From NCBI GenBank assembly GCA_965206015.1, contig CBDBIW010000013.1:1-64000 (forward strand): a stretch of DNA of 64,000 bases. The letters run 5' to 3'. The translations under genes and the position numbers were made by a program. The stretch comes from JAJCYL01 sp965206015. Its GTDB lineage: Bacteria; Bacteroidota; Bacteroidia; Cytophagales; Cyclobacteriaceae. Below the pieces are notes generated by a model, which searched no databases, was not told where the DNA came from, and was given only the letters and a program-made list of their open reading frames with translations. Numbering within the stretch: the first letter of the stretch is position 1; each line of letters begins with the position of its first letter. This document shows, one piece after another, positions 34,722 to 43,186 of the stretch.

Positions 34722-36089
34722 ATGAGTGCACTAGCCTATTCCCAAGAACATAAAGGGCGTTTTCTTGATGAACTAATTGAGCTACTGAAGATACCTTCTG
34801 TTTCTGCCGATAGCCGACATAAGGAAGACGTAGCCAGGGCTGCGGACTATATCAGACAGAAACTACAGGATGCAGGTGCAGAAATGGCTGAAATATGCCC
34901 TACTCCAGGTCATCCCATAGTATATGGGGAAAAGATAATTGACCCAGGCAAGCCCACTGTTATTGTATATGGACATTATGATGTCCAGCCCCCTGACCCA
35001 TTAAATCTTTGGGACTCGCCACCATTTGAACCGGTGATTAAGAATGAAAAAATCTATGCCCGCGGGGCTAGTGATGATAAAGGGCAAATGTACATGCACA
35101 TCAAAACATTCGAATCATTAATTAAAACCAATTCCTTGCCCTGCAATATCAAATTCATGATTGAGGGAGAGGAAGAAGTTGGTTCAAACCATCTCGAGGT
35201 TTTTGTCAGAGATAATAAAGACCGGCTGCAGGGAGACATCATCTTAATCTCTGATACGGGCATTATATCCAATGAGAATCCCTCCCTTACCGTTGGATTG
35301 AGAGGTCTTTCCTATATGGAAGTTGAAGTGACTGGTCCAAATAGGGATTTACACTCGGGAGTTTATGGAGGAGCAGTTGAGAACCCACTCAATGTATTAT
35401 GCCAGATGATTACCTCCATGAAAGATGCAAACGGGCACATAACCATTCCAGGATTTTATGACGACGTCATTGAGCTAAGTGATGAAGACCGGAGAAAATT
35501 AAACCAGGCTCCTTTTGACCTGGAAGAATATAAAAACGATCTCGGTGTTGGCGATGTTTTCGGAGAAAAAGGGTATACAACTCTGGAAAGAACAGGGATC
35601 AGGCCTACACTGGATGTCAATGGAATTTATGGTGGCTACACTGGCGAAGGTGCCAAAACCGTACTTCCATCTAAAGCCAGTGCAAAAATTTCAATGCGTT
35701 TGGTTCCAGGCCAGGACAGCAAAAAAATCAGCGACCTCTTTACACAACACTTCAACAGTATCGCGCCCGATACGGTGCAGGTAAAAGTCACACCACATCA
35801 TGGAGGTGAACCTGCCATGTTATCGACCTCATCTATTGGCTACCAGGCAGCGGCGAAAGCCATGGAAAAGGCATGGGGCAAAGAGCCAATTCCAACTAAA
35901 GAAGGAGGAAGCATACCAATTGTTGCCCTTTTTCAAGACGTTCTTGGCTTGGATTCCATACTCCTCGGAGTTGGTCTTGATTCGGATAATATTCACTCAC
36001 CAAACGAGAATTTTGGGCTCTACAATTACTACAAGGGCATAGAGACATTAATTGGATTTCATAAGCACTTTGCAGAAATGGCAGGATAG
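34722..36089 (+). CDS. M20-family metallodipeptidase
   Basis: 455 residues from ATG 34722 (MSALAYSQEHKGRFLDELIE); the open frame extends to 34437 only because the broken plsY tail is in frame. M20 dipeptidase motifs with the zinc ligands are intact: VIVYGHYDVQPPDPLNLWDS, ARGASDDKGQ, FMIEGEEEVGS, DTGII, and the C-terminal NIHSPNENF. The dimerisation insert (SGVYGGAVENPLNVLCQMI) is present. It cleaves dipeptides or acylated amino acids in the cytoplasm (no signal peptide). Confidence 0.93.
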   Translation: MSALAYSQEHKGRFLDELIELLKIPSVSADSRHKEDVARAADYIRQKLQDAGAEMAEICPTPGHPIVYGEKIIDPGKPTVIVYGHYDVQPPDPLNLWDSPPFEPVIKNEKIYARGASDDKGQMYMHIKTFESLIKTNSLPCNIKFMIEGEEEVGSNHLEVFVRDNKDRLQGDIILISDTGIISNENPSLTVGLRGLSYMEVEVTGPNRDLHSGVYGGAVENPLNVLCQMITSMKDANGHITIPGFYDDVIELSDEDRRKLNQAPFDLEEYKNDLGVGDVFGEKGYTTLERTGIRPTLDVNGIYGGYTGEGAKTVLPSKASAKISMRLVPGQDSKKISDLFTQHFNSIAPDTVQVKVTPHHGGEPAMLSTSSIGYQAAAKAMEKAWGKEPIPTKEGGSIPIVALFQDVLGLDSILLGVGLDSDNIHSPNENFGLYNYYKGIETLIGFHKHFAEMAG

Positions 36090-36141
36090 AAATGAACTAA
36101 TTGAAGATCAAATCGTTATGTTAGCAAATGAGTCTTAAAAC

Positions 36142-38208
36142 ATGTCAATAAGATACCTACTTACCATTGTTTTTTTAGGATTGAATCTTGCAGGGTTTAG
36201 TCAAATTTTAGAACCTGCAAAATGGTCATACGATGTTTCAAATACCAACGCTCAGGTTGGAGATGAGGTCGACCTCATTTTCTATACAAAAATCGATCAG
36301 GATTGGTACCTCTATTCAACTGATTTTGATCCGGAATTGGGCCCATTGGTCACTGAATTCACTTTCGACAGGAATGACAGCTATGAACTTGCCGGAGGCA
36401 TTAAACCTATTGGCTCAAAGAAAAAATATGACGAAATATGGGAAGGAAATTATACCTACTTCAAAGAAAAAGCAGAGTTCAGGCAAACTATTAAAGTATT
36501 AAAAGAAGATTATACGATTTCCGGTTCTTATATGTACCAGGTCTGTTCGGATATAGATGGAAAATGCATTCCATTTGAAGACGGATTTGCATTCGGGGTT
36601 ACCACAAAAAATACTAAATCTGCTGGAAATTTAGGCTCCCTTAAAGCATTTGATAAGGCTCCAGGAAATGACATTCCCGATTTAGGGATTGAAATAATAG
36701 AAGATGCGCCAGCCGGGAATGGTAAAAGTTCCGGTTCATCTCTTTTGATGCAACGAGATGTCAACGACCCCTACCCGCTTTTTGGTTTTATGATCGTGGC
36801 TTTCCTTGCTGGTTTAGCTGCATTGTTGACCCCATGTGTTTTTCCCATGATTCCAATGACCGTCAGTTTTTTCACGGGGCAGAAAGGCGGAAAGGGTAAA
36901 GCATTCTTTTATGGTTTTAGCATTGTATTGATATACACTCTGGCCGGATCTGTTCTTGCCCCCTTTATGGGTCCCGAAATTGCCAATGACCTGGCTACTG
37001 ACTGGCTACCCAACATCATCTTTTTCCTCGTTTTTGTAGTTTTTGCCCTGTCCTTTTTTGGGCTTTTTGAAATAACACTACCCCGTCAATTCGTCAATAG
37101 CATGGATCGCAAATCTGATAAAGGCGGTTTGACCGGTGTATTCTTTATGGCTTTTACTTTGGTGCTTGTATCTTTCTCATGCACAGGACCAATTGTTGGC
37201 AGTATCCTTGTTGAATCGGCCGGAGGGCTGATCTTGAAACCTATCTTAGGAATGACCGCTTTTGCTTTAGCATTTGCAATTCCCTTCACTTTATTCGCAA
37301 TATTTCCAGGATGGTTAAACTCATTGCCAAGATCGGGTGGATGGTTAAATTCAGTCAAAGTTGTCCTTGGTTTCTTGGAACTGGCTTTAGCTTTTAAGTT
37401 CTTGAGTGTTGCTGACCAGGCTTATCATTGGGGAATACTAGATCGAGAAGTCTACCTCTCCATTTGGATTGTCATATTTACCCTTATGGGATTCTATTTA
37501 TTAGGAAAAATCCGTTTGCCCCACGACGACGAGATGCCAGTAATTGGGGTGCCCAGGTTGATAATGGCTATTGTCACCTTTACTTTCGTGGTATACCTGA
37601 TTCCGGGAATGTTTGGAGCCCCGTTGAAATCGCTGGCTGGTTACCTACCTCCATTAGCTACTCATGATTTTAACGTTCAAAATGCAGGTACCACGTATTT
37701 CTCCGAAGAGGAACTATGTGACACCCCTCTATATACCGACTTCCTCCATTTTCCACACGGGATACAAGGCTATTTTGACTATCAACAAGCAATTGATTGT
37801 GCGAGGGAACAGAATAAACCACTTTTCATTGACTTTACAGGGCATGGCTGTGTGAATTGCCGCGAAATGGAAGCCCGCGTCTGGTCGAAGCCTGAAGTAT
37901 TAAAAAGGCTCAAAAATGATTTTGTCATGGTAGCTCTCTATGTCGATGAGAAGACCTCATTACCTGAAAGCCAATGGCATAAGTCTGTATATGATGGTAA
38001 GACTAAAAAAACGATTGGCAAACAAAATGCTGATTTCCAAATAACTCGGTTTAATAACAATGCTCAGCCTTTTTACGTGATCTTAGATCAAAATGAAAAT
38101 TTGTTGGTAGTGCCAAGTGCCTATAATCTCAATGCAACTGAGTATGTCAAATTTTTAGATACGGCTCTTGAAAAGCACCGGAATCAAATGGTCACGGTGG
38201 CTAAGTAA
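36142..38208 (+). CDS. dsbD: Second DsbD-family thiol:disulfide interchange transporter
   Basis: 688 residues with the complete DsbD layout: signal peptide (MSIRYLLTIVFLGLNLAGFS), alpha domain with VCSDIDGKCIPF (C-x6-C), membrane domain with LTPCVFPMIPMTVSFFTG and SFSCTGPIVGS, and C-terminal thioredoxin domain with GCVNCREMEARVW. It is paralogous to the DsbD at 2118-4235. Its alpha domain is the nearest relative of the free alpha-domain protein at 6357-6842. Not linked here to other redox genes (52 bp after the dipeptidase gene), so it is likely the housekeeping copy. Confidence 0.94.
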   Translation: MSIRYLLTIVFLGLNLAGFSQILEPAKWSYDVSNTNAQVGDEVDLIFYTKIDQDWYLYSTDFDPELGPLVTEFTFDRNDSYELAGGIKPIGSKKKYDEIWEGNYTYFKEKAEFRQTIKVLKEDYTISGSYMYQVCSDIDGKCIPFEDGFAFGVTTKNTKSAGNLGSLKAFDKAPGNDIPDLGIEIIEDAPAGNGKSSGSSLLMQRDVNDPYPLFGFMIVAFLAGLAALLTPCVFPMIPMTVSFFTGQKGGKGKAFFYGFSIVLIYTLAGSVLAPFMGPEIANDLATDWLPNIIFFLVFVVFALSFFGLFEITLPRQFVNSMDRKSDKGGLTGVFFMAFTLVLVSFSCTGPIVGSILVESAGGLILKPILGMTAFALAFAIPFTLFAIFPGWLNSLPRSGGWLNSVKVVLGFLELALAFKFLSVADQAYHWGILDREVYLSIWIVIFTLMGFYLLGKIRLPHDDEMPVIGVPRLIMAIVTFTFVVYLIPGMFGAPLKSLAGYLPPLATHDFNVQNAGTTYFSEEELCDTPLYTDFLHFPHGIQGYFDYQQAIDCAREQNKPLFIDFTGHGCVNCREMEARVWSKPEVLKRLKNDFVMVALYVDEKTSLPESQWHKSVYDGKTKKTIGKQNADFQITRFNNNAQPFYVILDQNENLLVVPSAYNLNATEYVKFLDTALEKHRNQMVTVAK

Positions 38209-38219
38209 CCATGCGAGGA

Positions 38220-38626
38220 TTGAATTTGGCGTCCAGCCAATCGGCCTGTGATGTGAAGGCTCAAAATGGTCAGGAATATCATTACGCCTGGGAATAAAGC
38301 AACCCGCCAAGCAGCGTTGCTATTTTTAAAGCCAGAAAGGAAATTTCCCCAACCAAGGCTATCTGCTGGCAATCCCACTTAGTGTCATTAGGATTAACAA
38401 TGCTGGAAGTGTGACTAACAAAGTACTCCCAGGGAGCTCTTAATATTTTAGGTGATACCAACTCACAGTCAATTATAGACCTTCCAGGATCCAAAGTTAT
38501 TAGTGCCTTAAACCAGCTGTGGAACTGGTTATCCAATCCGTGCCAAAGAATAGCCGGAATTATAAAAATTAGTCGTCTGAATATGTATTTCACAAATACG
38601 TCTGTTAATATAAGACGCTCTTGCAA
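38220..38626 (-). pseudogene. Peptide ABC transporter permease remnant (OppB-type start joined to OppC-type end)
   Basis: Reading the minus strand, VKYIFRRLIFIIPAI and FKALITLDPGRSI resemble the N-terminal part of DppB/OppB permeases. After a frameshift near 38380, GLPADSLGWGNFLSGFKNSN and AAWRVALFPGVMIFLTILSL match the C-terminal end of DppC/OppC (normally WGxML...PWxxLFPGLAIFLTVLxFNLLGD). The middle (the transport signature and most helices) is missing. No ATPase or binding-protein gene is nearby. Confidence 0.7.
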
Positions 38627-38667
38627 AAGATTGCTATAATCATTACCCCAGAATCTCTGCTTAGATA

Positions 38668-38928
38668 TTAAAGAGCAATAAGTCCCTCTATACGATGTGT
38701 TTGATTGTAAATCTCAATAATCTCATCGCTTGACGGCATCATTAGTTTTGCTGTGACACTCACATATTTCCCTTCTCTTGAAGGCTTTGAAGTGATGTCT
38801 CCTTCAGGCAAAAGTTCTATAACTTTATTCTCCTTCCCCGAAGGAACAATGAATTTAAACATGTAAATGGTTGGAAAAGAATGCTCTTCTTCCAGTTTTC
38901 TTTTGAAGGCAGGAATTGAAACACTCAT
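38668..38928 (-). CDS. DUF493 (YbeD-like) family protein
   Basis: 86-residue cytoplasmic protein with an ACT-like ferredoxin fold. The family landmarks are the central FPTIYMFKFIVPSG and the end KYVSVTAKLMMPSSDEIIEI. In E. coli YbeD interacts with LipB-linked lipoate metabolism only by gene neighbourhood; the biochemical role is unknown. It follows ppiD by 15 bp and closes the coaX-ppiD operon. Confidence 0.88.
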   Translation of the reverse strand: MSVSIPAFKRKLEEEHSFPTIYMFKFIVPSGKENKVIELLPEGDITSKPSREGKYVSVTAKLMMPSSDEIIEIYNQTHRIEGLIAL

Positions 38929-38943
38929 AACATTACTTGCAAT

Positions 38944-41052
38944 TTAGAAGAATCTATACCTCTCATCTTCAATATCCGCAAATTCTTTCATGGCTTGAGT
39001 GATTGCAAAACTAATTTGTGAGAATCGGTTTTGAGCCAGCTGGGTTTGGTAAGTAGTATAATCATCCATTGCAGCCGGTTCATTTATACTTTCGATCTCA
39101 ACCAATAAAACTCCATTATCAGTGGCAAAAGGTTCTGACCGATCGCCTCCTGACATGGCAAAAATCTTACCCACTGCCTCTGGAGAGAGACCAACACCAG
39201 TTAAGGCATTGCTGCTTAATTTAAGGTCAGACATTGAATTCACTTTGGCATCGGTGCCATAAGAAGCTGCAATGTCATCCAGCGAACCACTAAGGCCATT
39301 AAGTTTTTTAGAAATTTGAGTGGTCTTAACCTCATCTCTTACTTTTCTGGCTACTTCGGTTTCAACTGCTGATAATAACGCAGTGCCCCTGGGTTGTAAT
39401 CTCGTCATCACAGCGATGATATACTGATCATCCAATTCAAAGACATCGGAAATGAATCCGACTTTAGCCGTGTTGTACAACCAGGTAACAATTCCTCTTG
39501 CATTTGCTAACGAACTTAATCTTCTGTCATTCTTTAAAACTTTTGCGGAATTAATGACATTCAAGTCTTTTACTTTTGCATTTTCTCTAAAGACATCCCA
39601 ATTTTCCGAATCCGACTTGAATAAACTGGCCTCTCTGAAAACAATATTTCTTGTATCATCACTTGGAGTAATTTCTCTCTCAATTGAGGCAACCTTATAG
39701 GATATATTAGTTTTGAGACCAGTGACATCAATTATATGATATCCAAAATCTGTTTCAACCAATTTATTAATCAGACCGGTACGCGTTGCTGCAAATACTG
39801 CTTTTTCAAATGGTTCAACCATTCCTCCCTCAGTAAACCAGCCTAAATCACCACCCCTCGTAGCAGTACCGTCAGTTCCATGAATTCTGGCCATCTCCGC
39901 AAAATTTGCACCATTCCTTAATTGGGTCAGTACATCATTTGCTCTTTTTCTGGCATCTGCTTTGGCTGCCGCAGTTTCGTCATCAGCTACAATTAAAATG
40001 TGACTCGCTTTTGCTGAATACTGGTCGGCCGATTCAATGGTTGACAGCTTGTAGATAACATATTTGTTATTGAAAAATTCTGGACCTAATACATCTCCAG
40101 GTTCAAGGTCAGTCAAATTGTCTTGTACGGGGCTGGGTAACAAATCAGTTGTATAACTCAAATAAGGTGAAGGCCCGTCACTGTTCGCTCTGGCAAATAA
40201 CGAGTCATTTTGAGAATTTTCAAGATCCGTTTTTAATTCTTCCATTTCAGCCTGGATATCCATAGTATCTTCCTTAGATGCTTTTATCGGAAAAGCTACA
40301 TAGGAAAGACTTCTATACTCTTCTTCCTGATATCGATCTTCATTGGTATCAATATAATCCTCCAACATAGCGTCAGTGACACTAATGGTAGAATCACGAA
40401 TCGAAGTGAATGGTACGTATAGGTATTTGACTGAAGCAGTTTTGGATGAATTCAAATACTGCTGCTCAGCTTCAGCAACCGTTACATAATTTGTTTTAAG
40501 AAATAAATTTTCAAATTTGGTCATTCTCCGACCTGGAGCCATACTCTTCTCAAAGGAGAACCATGCGGCTTGGGCTTCTGGCGGCTGGTTTGATAAACCT
40601 TTTAAAAATTCAATGACCAGCTGTCTGTCAAACTGCCCAGTCTCCTGGTTCACAAAAGAACGTTGCAAGGCTGGGTCAACATTTTTTCCCTGGGTCATAT
40701 CCCATATTTCGTCATCGGTAACTTCAATACCTAATTCTTCAAAATAAAAATGGAATGCTTTTTCGTTGATAAGGGCGTTCCATGCTTGTTGCCTGATATT
40801 GAACATGGCATCTCCAGTCGGAGACTGTCCCGAATTGATTGAATAATCCCGCGCCATTTCATCAATCTTGCTTTGATATTCTTGTAACGAAATTGTTTTT
40901 CCGGCAATCTCCCCAACGTCATTGGTGTTACCTCCTAAAATACTGGAGTTAGGGCCCAGTAAGTCGCCAGCTATAAAAGCCAAAATCGAAGCTGCAATCG
41001 CAAATACAACGATCTTGCCCATCTTATTCCTCAGAGTATTAATCAATGCCAT
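38944..41052 (-). CDS. ppiD: SurA/PpiD-type peptidylprolyl isomerase (periplasmic folding factor)
   Basis: 702 residues. An N-terminal cytoplasmic stub and one membrane anchor (MGKIVVFAIAASILAFIAGD) lead to a SurA-N-like chaperone region (YQSKIDEMARDYSINSGQSP), a parvulin domain (about 340-445: KASHILIVADDETAAAKADA, GDLGWFTEGGMVEPFEKAVF, VETDFGYHIIDVTG) and a C-terminal chaperone part. It helps outer-membrane and secreted proteins fold at the periplasmic face of the inner membrane. A matching promoter lies just upstream (41072-41103), so besides operon transcription it may have its own start. Confidence 0.92.
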   Translation of the reverse strand: MALINTLRNKMGKIVVFAIAASILAFIAGDLLGPNSSILGGNTNDVGEIAGKTISLQEYQSKIDEMARDYSINSGQSPTGDAMFNIRQQAWNALINEKAFHFYFEELGIEVTDDEIWDMTQGKNVDPALQRSFVNQETGQFDRQLVIEFLKGLSNQPPEAQAAWFSFEKSMAPGRRMTKFENLFLKTNYVTVAEAEQQYLNSSKTASVKYLYVPFTSIRDSTISVTDAMLEDYIDTNEDRYQEEEYRSLSYVAFPIKASKEDTMDIQAEMEELKTDLENSQNDSLFARANSDGPSPYLSYTTDLLPSPVQDNLTDLEPGDVLGPEFFNNKYVIYKLSTIESADQYSAKASHILIVADDETAAAKADARKRANDVLTQLRNGANFAEMARIHGTDGTATRGGDLGWFTEGGMVEPFEKAVFAATRTGLINKLVETDFGYHIIDVTGLKTNISYKVASIEREITPSDDTRNIVFREASLFKSDSENWDVFRENAKVKDLNVINSAKVLKNDRRLSSLANARGIVTWLYNTAKVGFISDVFELDDQYIIAVMTRLQPRGTALLSAVETEVARKVRDEVKTTQISKKLNGLSGSLDDIAASYGTDAKVNSMSDLKLSSNALTGVGLSPEAVGKIFAMSGGDRSEPFATDNGVLLVEIESINEPAAMDDYTTYQTQLAQNRFSQISFAITQAMKEFADIEDERYRFF

Positions 41053-41071
41053 TTTTTAACTTTTAGGACCG

Positions 41072-41103
41072 CAAAATTAGTTAGATAATAGGTGAAAATC
41101 AAA
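41072..41103 (-). promoter_or_regulatory. Putative promoter of ppiD
   Basis: On the minus strand TTTG (41103-41100) is followed after 20 bases by TAATTTTG (41079-41072), the -33 and -7 boxes of Bacteroidota sigma-ABfr promoters. Gene start is 20 bases further on. Confidence 0.55.
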
Positions 41104-41125
41104 ATGTTACAAGGTATGGAAGATG

Positions 41126-42412
41126 TCAAATCTTCTCACTATCTTCTTCCATAATTGACATTTTCACTTTGTCAATTCTGGCATCCTGAACAGAATCTAC
41201 TCTAAACACGTATCCGGGTATTTTTATTATATCATCTACTTCCGGAATATTTTCATTGACTGATAAGATCAGACCTCCTAATGTGTCATAATCACCATCA
41301 GGAAGTTCCCAATTATACTTATCATTGAGATAATCAATTTCATGCCGAGTGCTCAATATGTAGTTGAAGTCATCGATTTTGTCCTCAACAAGGTATTCAT
41401 CATCGTGTTCATCTTGGATTTCCCCAAAAATCTCTTCAATAATATCTTCTATACTGACTATTCCAGATGTACCACCAAATTCGTCCACGACCAGTGCCAG
41501 GCTCTTATGATTACTGATAAACCGAATCATTAGTTCATTAGCAAGCATTGATTCCGGTACTATTGTTATCGGCTTCATAATCTCTTTGATTTGAGCAGGT
41601 TTTTTGAACATGGCAGAAGAATGACAATATCCGATTACGTCATCTATAGATTCTTTATAGACAATCACCTTGCTGTGACCACTCGAGATAAATTCTTTTC
41701 TTAATTCCTCAATGTTTTCTTCAATGTCTACGGCAGTGATCTCCGTTCTTGGAATCATACATTCACGTACTCTGACTTTCTTAAATTCGAGTGCATTGCT
41801 GAAAATCTTTGTATCCACTTCACTCGTTTCATGACTGGTCTTCACTTTTTGCAAATTCTGAATGAAATTGTTTAAATCGGTCATTCCCAAAACAGGCTGA
41901 TATTCTTCATATTTAAGCCTGAATATGTATACCATGATCAATTTTACCAATTGATTTAATAAGTAGGTAACCGGAAAAAGCAAATAGTAAAATATCGTTG
42001 TTGGAATTGCAAAGACCCGAAGAAGCCAATCGGGATTAATCATAAATACACTTTTGGGGATAAATTCTGCAGTCACCAAAACAATTAGAGTAGATGTGAG
42101 TGTGGACAATATCAGTGAGAAAATTTCGCCATTAAAAGAAGCAGCAAGTCTCGATTCGAAAATAGGATCTAATATGCCAGCCATAAAAATACCATAGACC
42201 ACCAGGGCTGTAGTATTTCCTATTAACATTGTTCCAATAAATTGAGATTGCCGTTTCACAAACGGGGATAAGAGTAATCCCGCTAACATGCCCTTTTGAC
42301 GTAAAATTTCAATCCGCAGTTTATCTGCAGAAATGAATGCTATTTCAATTCCTGAAAAAAAAGCAGATAGCACTAAGCAAATAACTATGATCAGCCAACT
42401 ATCGGGGTCCAT
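41126..42412 (-). CDS. Hemolysin-family CNNM/CorC transporter with CBS pair (GldE-like)
   Basis: 428 residues. The DUF21/CNNM membrane domain (about 1-190, four hydrophobic segments: WLIIVICLVLSAFFSGIEIA, FIGTMLIGNTTALVVYGIFM, LILSTLTSTLIVLVTAEFIP) is followed by two CBS domains (about 215-335: CMIPRTEITAVDIEENIEEL, LALVVDEFGGTSGIVSIEDI) and a CorC/HlyC C-terminal domain (DYDTLGGLILSVNENIPEVD). Likely role: magnesium or other cation transport. Gliding protein GldE has this architecture, so GldE is possible, but I cannot separate it from other paralogues. Confidence 0.88.
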   Translation of the reverse strand: MDPDSWLIIVICLVLSAFFSGIEIAFISADKLRIEILRQKGMLAGLLLSPFVKRQSQFIGTMLIGNTTALVVYGIFMAGILDPIFESRLAASFNGEIFSLILSTLTSTLIVLVTAEFIPKSVFMINPDWLLRVFAIPTTIFYYLLFPVTYLLNQLVKLIMVYIFRLKYEEYQPVLGMTDLNNFIQNLQKVKTSHETSEVDTKIFSNALEFKKVRVRECMIPRTEITAVDIEENIEELRKEFISSGHSKVIVYKESIDDVIGYCHSSAMFKKPAQIKEIMKPITIVPESMLANELMIRFISNHKSLALVVDEFGGTSGIVSIEDIIEEIFGEIQDEHDDEYLVEDKIDDFNYILSTRHEIDYLNDKYNWELPDGDYDTLGGLILSVNENIPEVDDIIKIPGYVFRVDSVQDARIDKVKMSIMEEDSEKI

Positions 42413-42451
42413 CAGGTGGGGTTACTTGGATTCTGGAGATTCTTGCTGGTA

Positions 42452-42613
42452 TCAGTTTGTTTTTTTCTTCCTTAATCTATATAAAAGTAATAGACTTATG
42501 CTAATCATAAAAATCCAATATGAGTATGCTATACCTATAATCATACTCTGATGAATTCCAATAAGTGTAAAACCAACTGCGAGGATAAATATTATGACAT
42601 CAGTTAATTTCAT
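42452..42613 (-). CDS. Small two-helix membrane protein between lptC and the CNNM gene
   Basis: 53 residues: MKLTDVIIFILAVGFTLIGI then HQSMIIGIAYSYWIFMISIS and LLLLYRLRKKKTN. Two membrane helices with a basic end that should face the cytoplasm. Its ATG overlaps the lptC stop (TAATG), so it is translationally coupled to lptC, and it ends 39 bp before the CNNM gene. I do not recognise a family. The tight coupling supports a real gene, possibly an accessory to LptC or to the CNNM protein (inference). Confidence 0.75.
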   Translation of the reverse strand: MKLTDVIIFILAVGFTLIGIHQSMIIGIAYSYWIFMISISLLLLYRLRKKKTN

Positions 42614-43146
42614 TACAGTCGGTCATTTATTATAAGCGTACCGATTGGTTTCATAATCTGATAATTGTCAAAGTCTTGATTGGCAATCAGTCCTTCACCT
42701 GTATGCACTTCCCCTTCACTATTAATAGTAACAAATTTGTCTGTAAAAACCTTTTCCTCACCGGGGCTCCAGTACAACTCCTCTGTATTTAACATATCAC
42801 CACTTTCAAGGTTAATAACTACTACATTTCCTTCACCCTTATAGTGTTTGTCTGCATCAATGAAATAAGCCCTATCAGACTTGAATGTTGAAGTTATATT
42901 CCCTTCCTTATCAAAAAACTCAAGGTAAACTCCCAATGGATATTCTTTATCTCCATTTGAAAAGTTAAGCTGTTTAGGGGCTTTAATTCTAATCTTGACC
43001 AGGGCCGAATCGCTAAATAAAGTCTCAACGCTGTCCATTTCTACTTGTGGGCCATCATAGGTGGGATGTTCGGGTATCTCTTTATTATCCTGCCCACAAC
43101 AGTAGAGTAAGATTGATAGGGCTAAATATGTTATTCGCTGGTGCAT
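42613..43146 (-). CDS. lptC: LPS export protein LptC (lipoprotein form)
   Basis: About 177 residues from ATG 43146 (MHQRITYLALSILLYCCGQD, lipoprotein signal). A TTG start at 43182 is less likely. The beta-jellyroll pattern of LptC is clear: SALVKIRIKAPKQLNFSNGD, YLEFFDKEGNITSTFKSDRA, YKGEGNVVVINLESGDMLNT, EELYWSPGEEKVFTDKFVTI, GEGLIANQDFDNYQIMKPIG. It passes lipopolysaccharide from LptB2FG to LptA. The lipid anchor instead of a membrane helix is common in Bacteroidota. Confidence 0.88.
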   Translation of the reverse strand: MHQRITYLALSILLYCCGQDNKEIPEHPTYDGPQVEMDSVETLFSDSALVKIRIKAPKQLNFSNGDKEYPLGVYLEFFDKEGNITSTFKSDRAYFIDADKHYKGEGNVVVINLESGDMLNTEELYWSPGEEKVFTDKFVTINSEGEVHTGEGLIANQDFDNYQIMKPIGTLIINDRL

Positions 43147-43186
43147 AAAATATAATGACAGTAGCTGCAAACGGCCTATCAATTTG

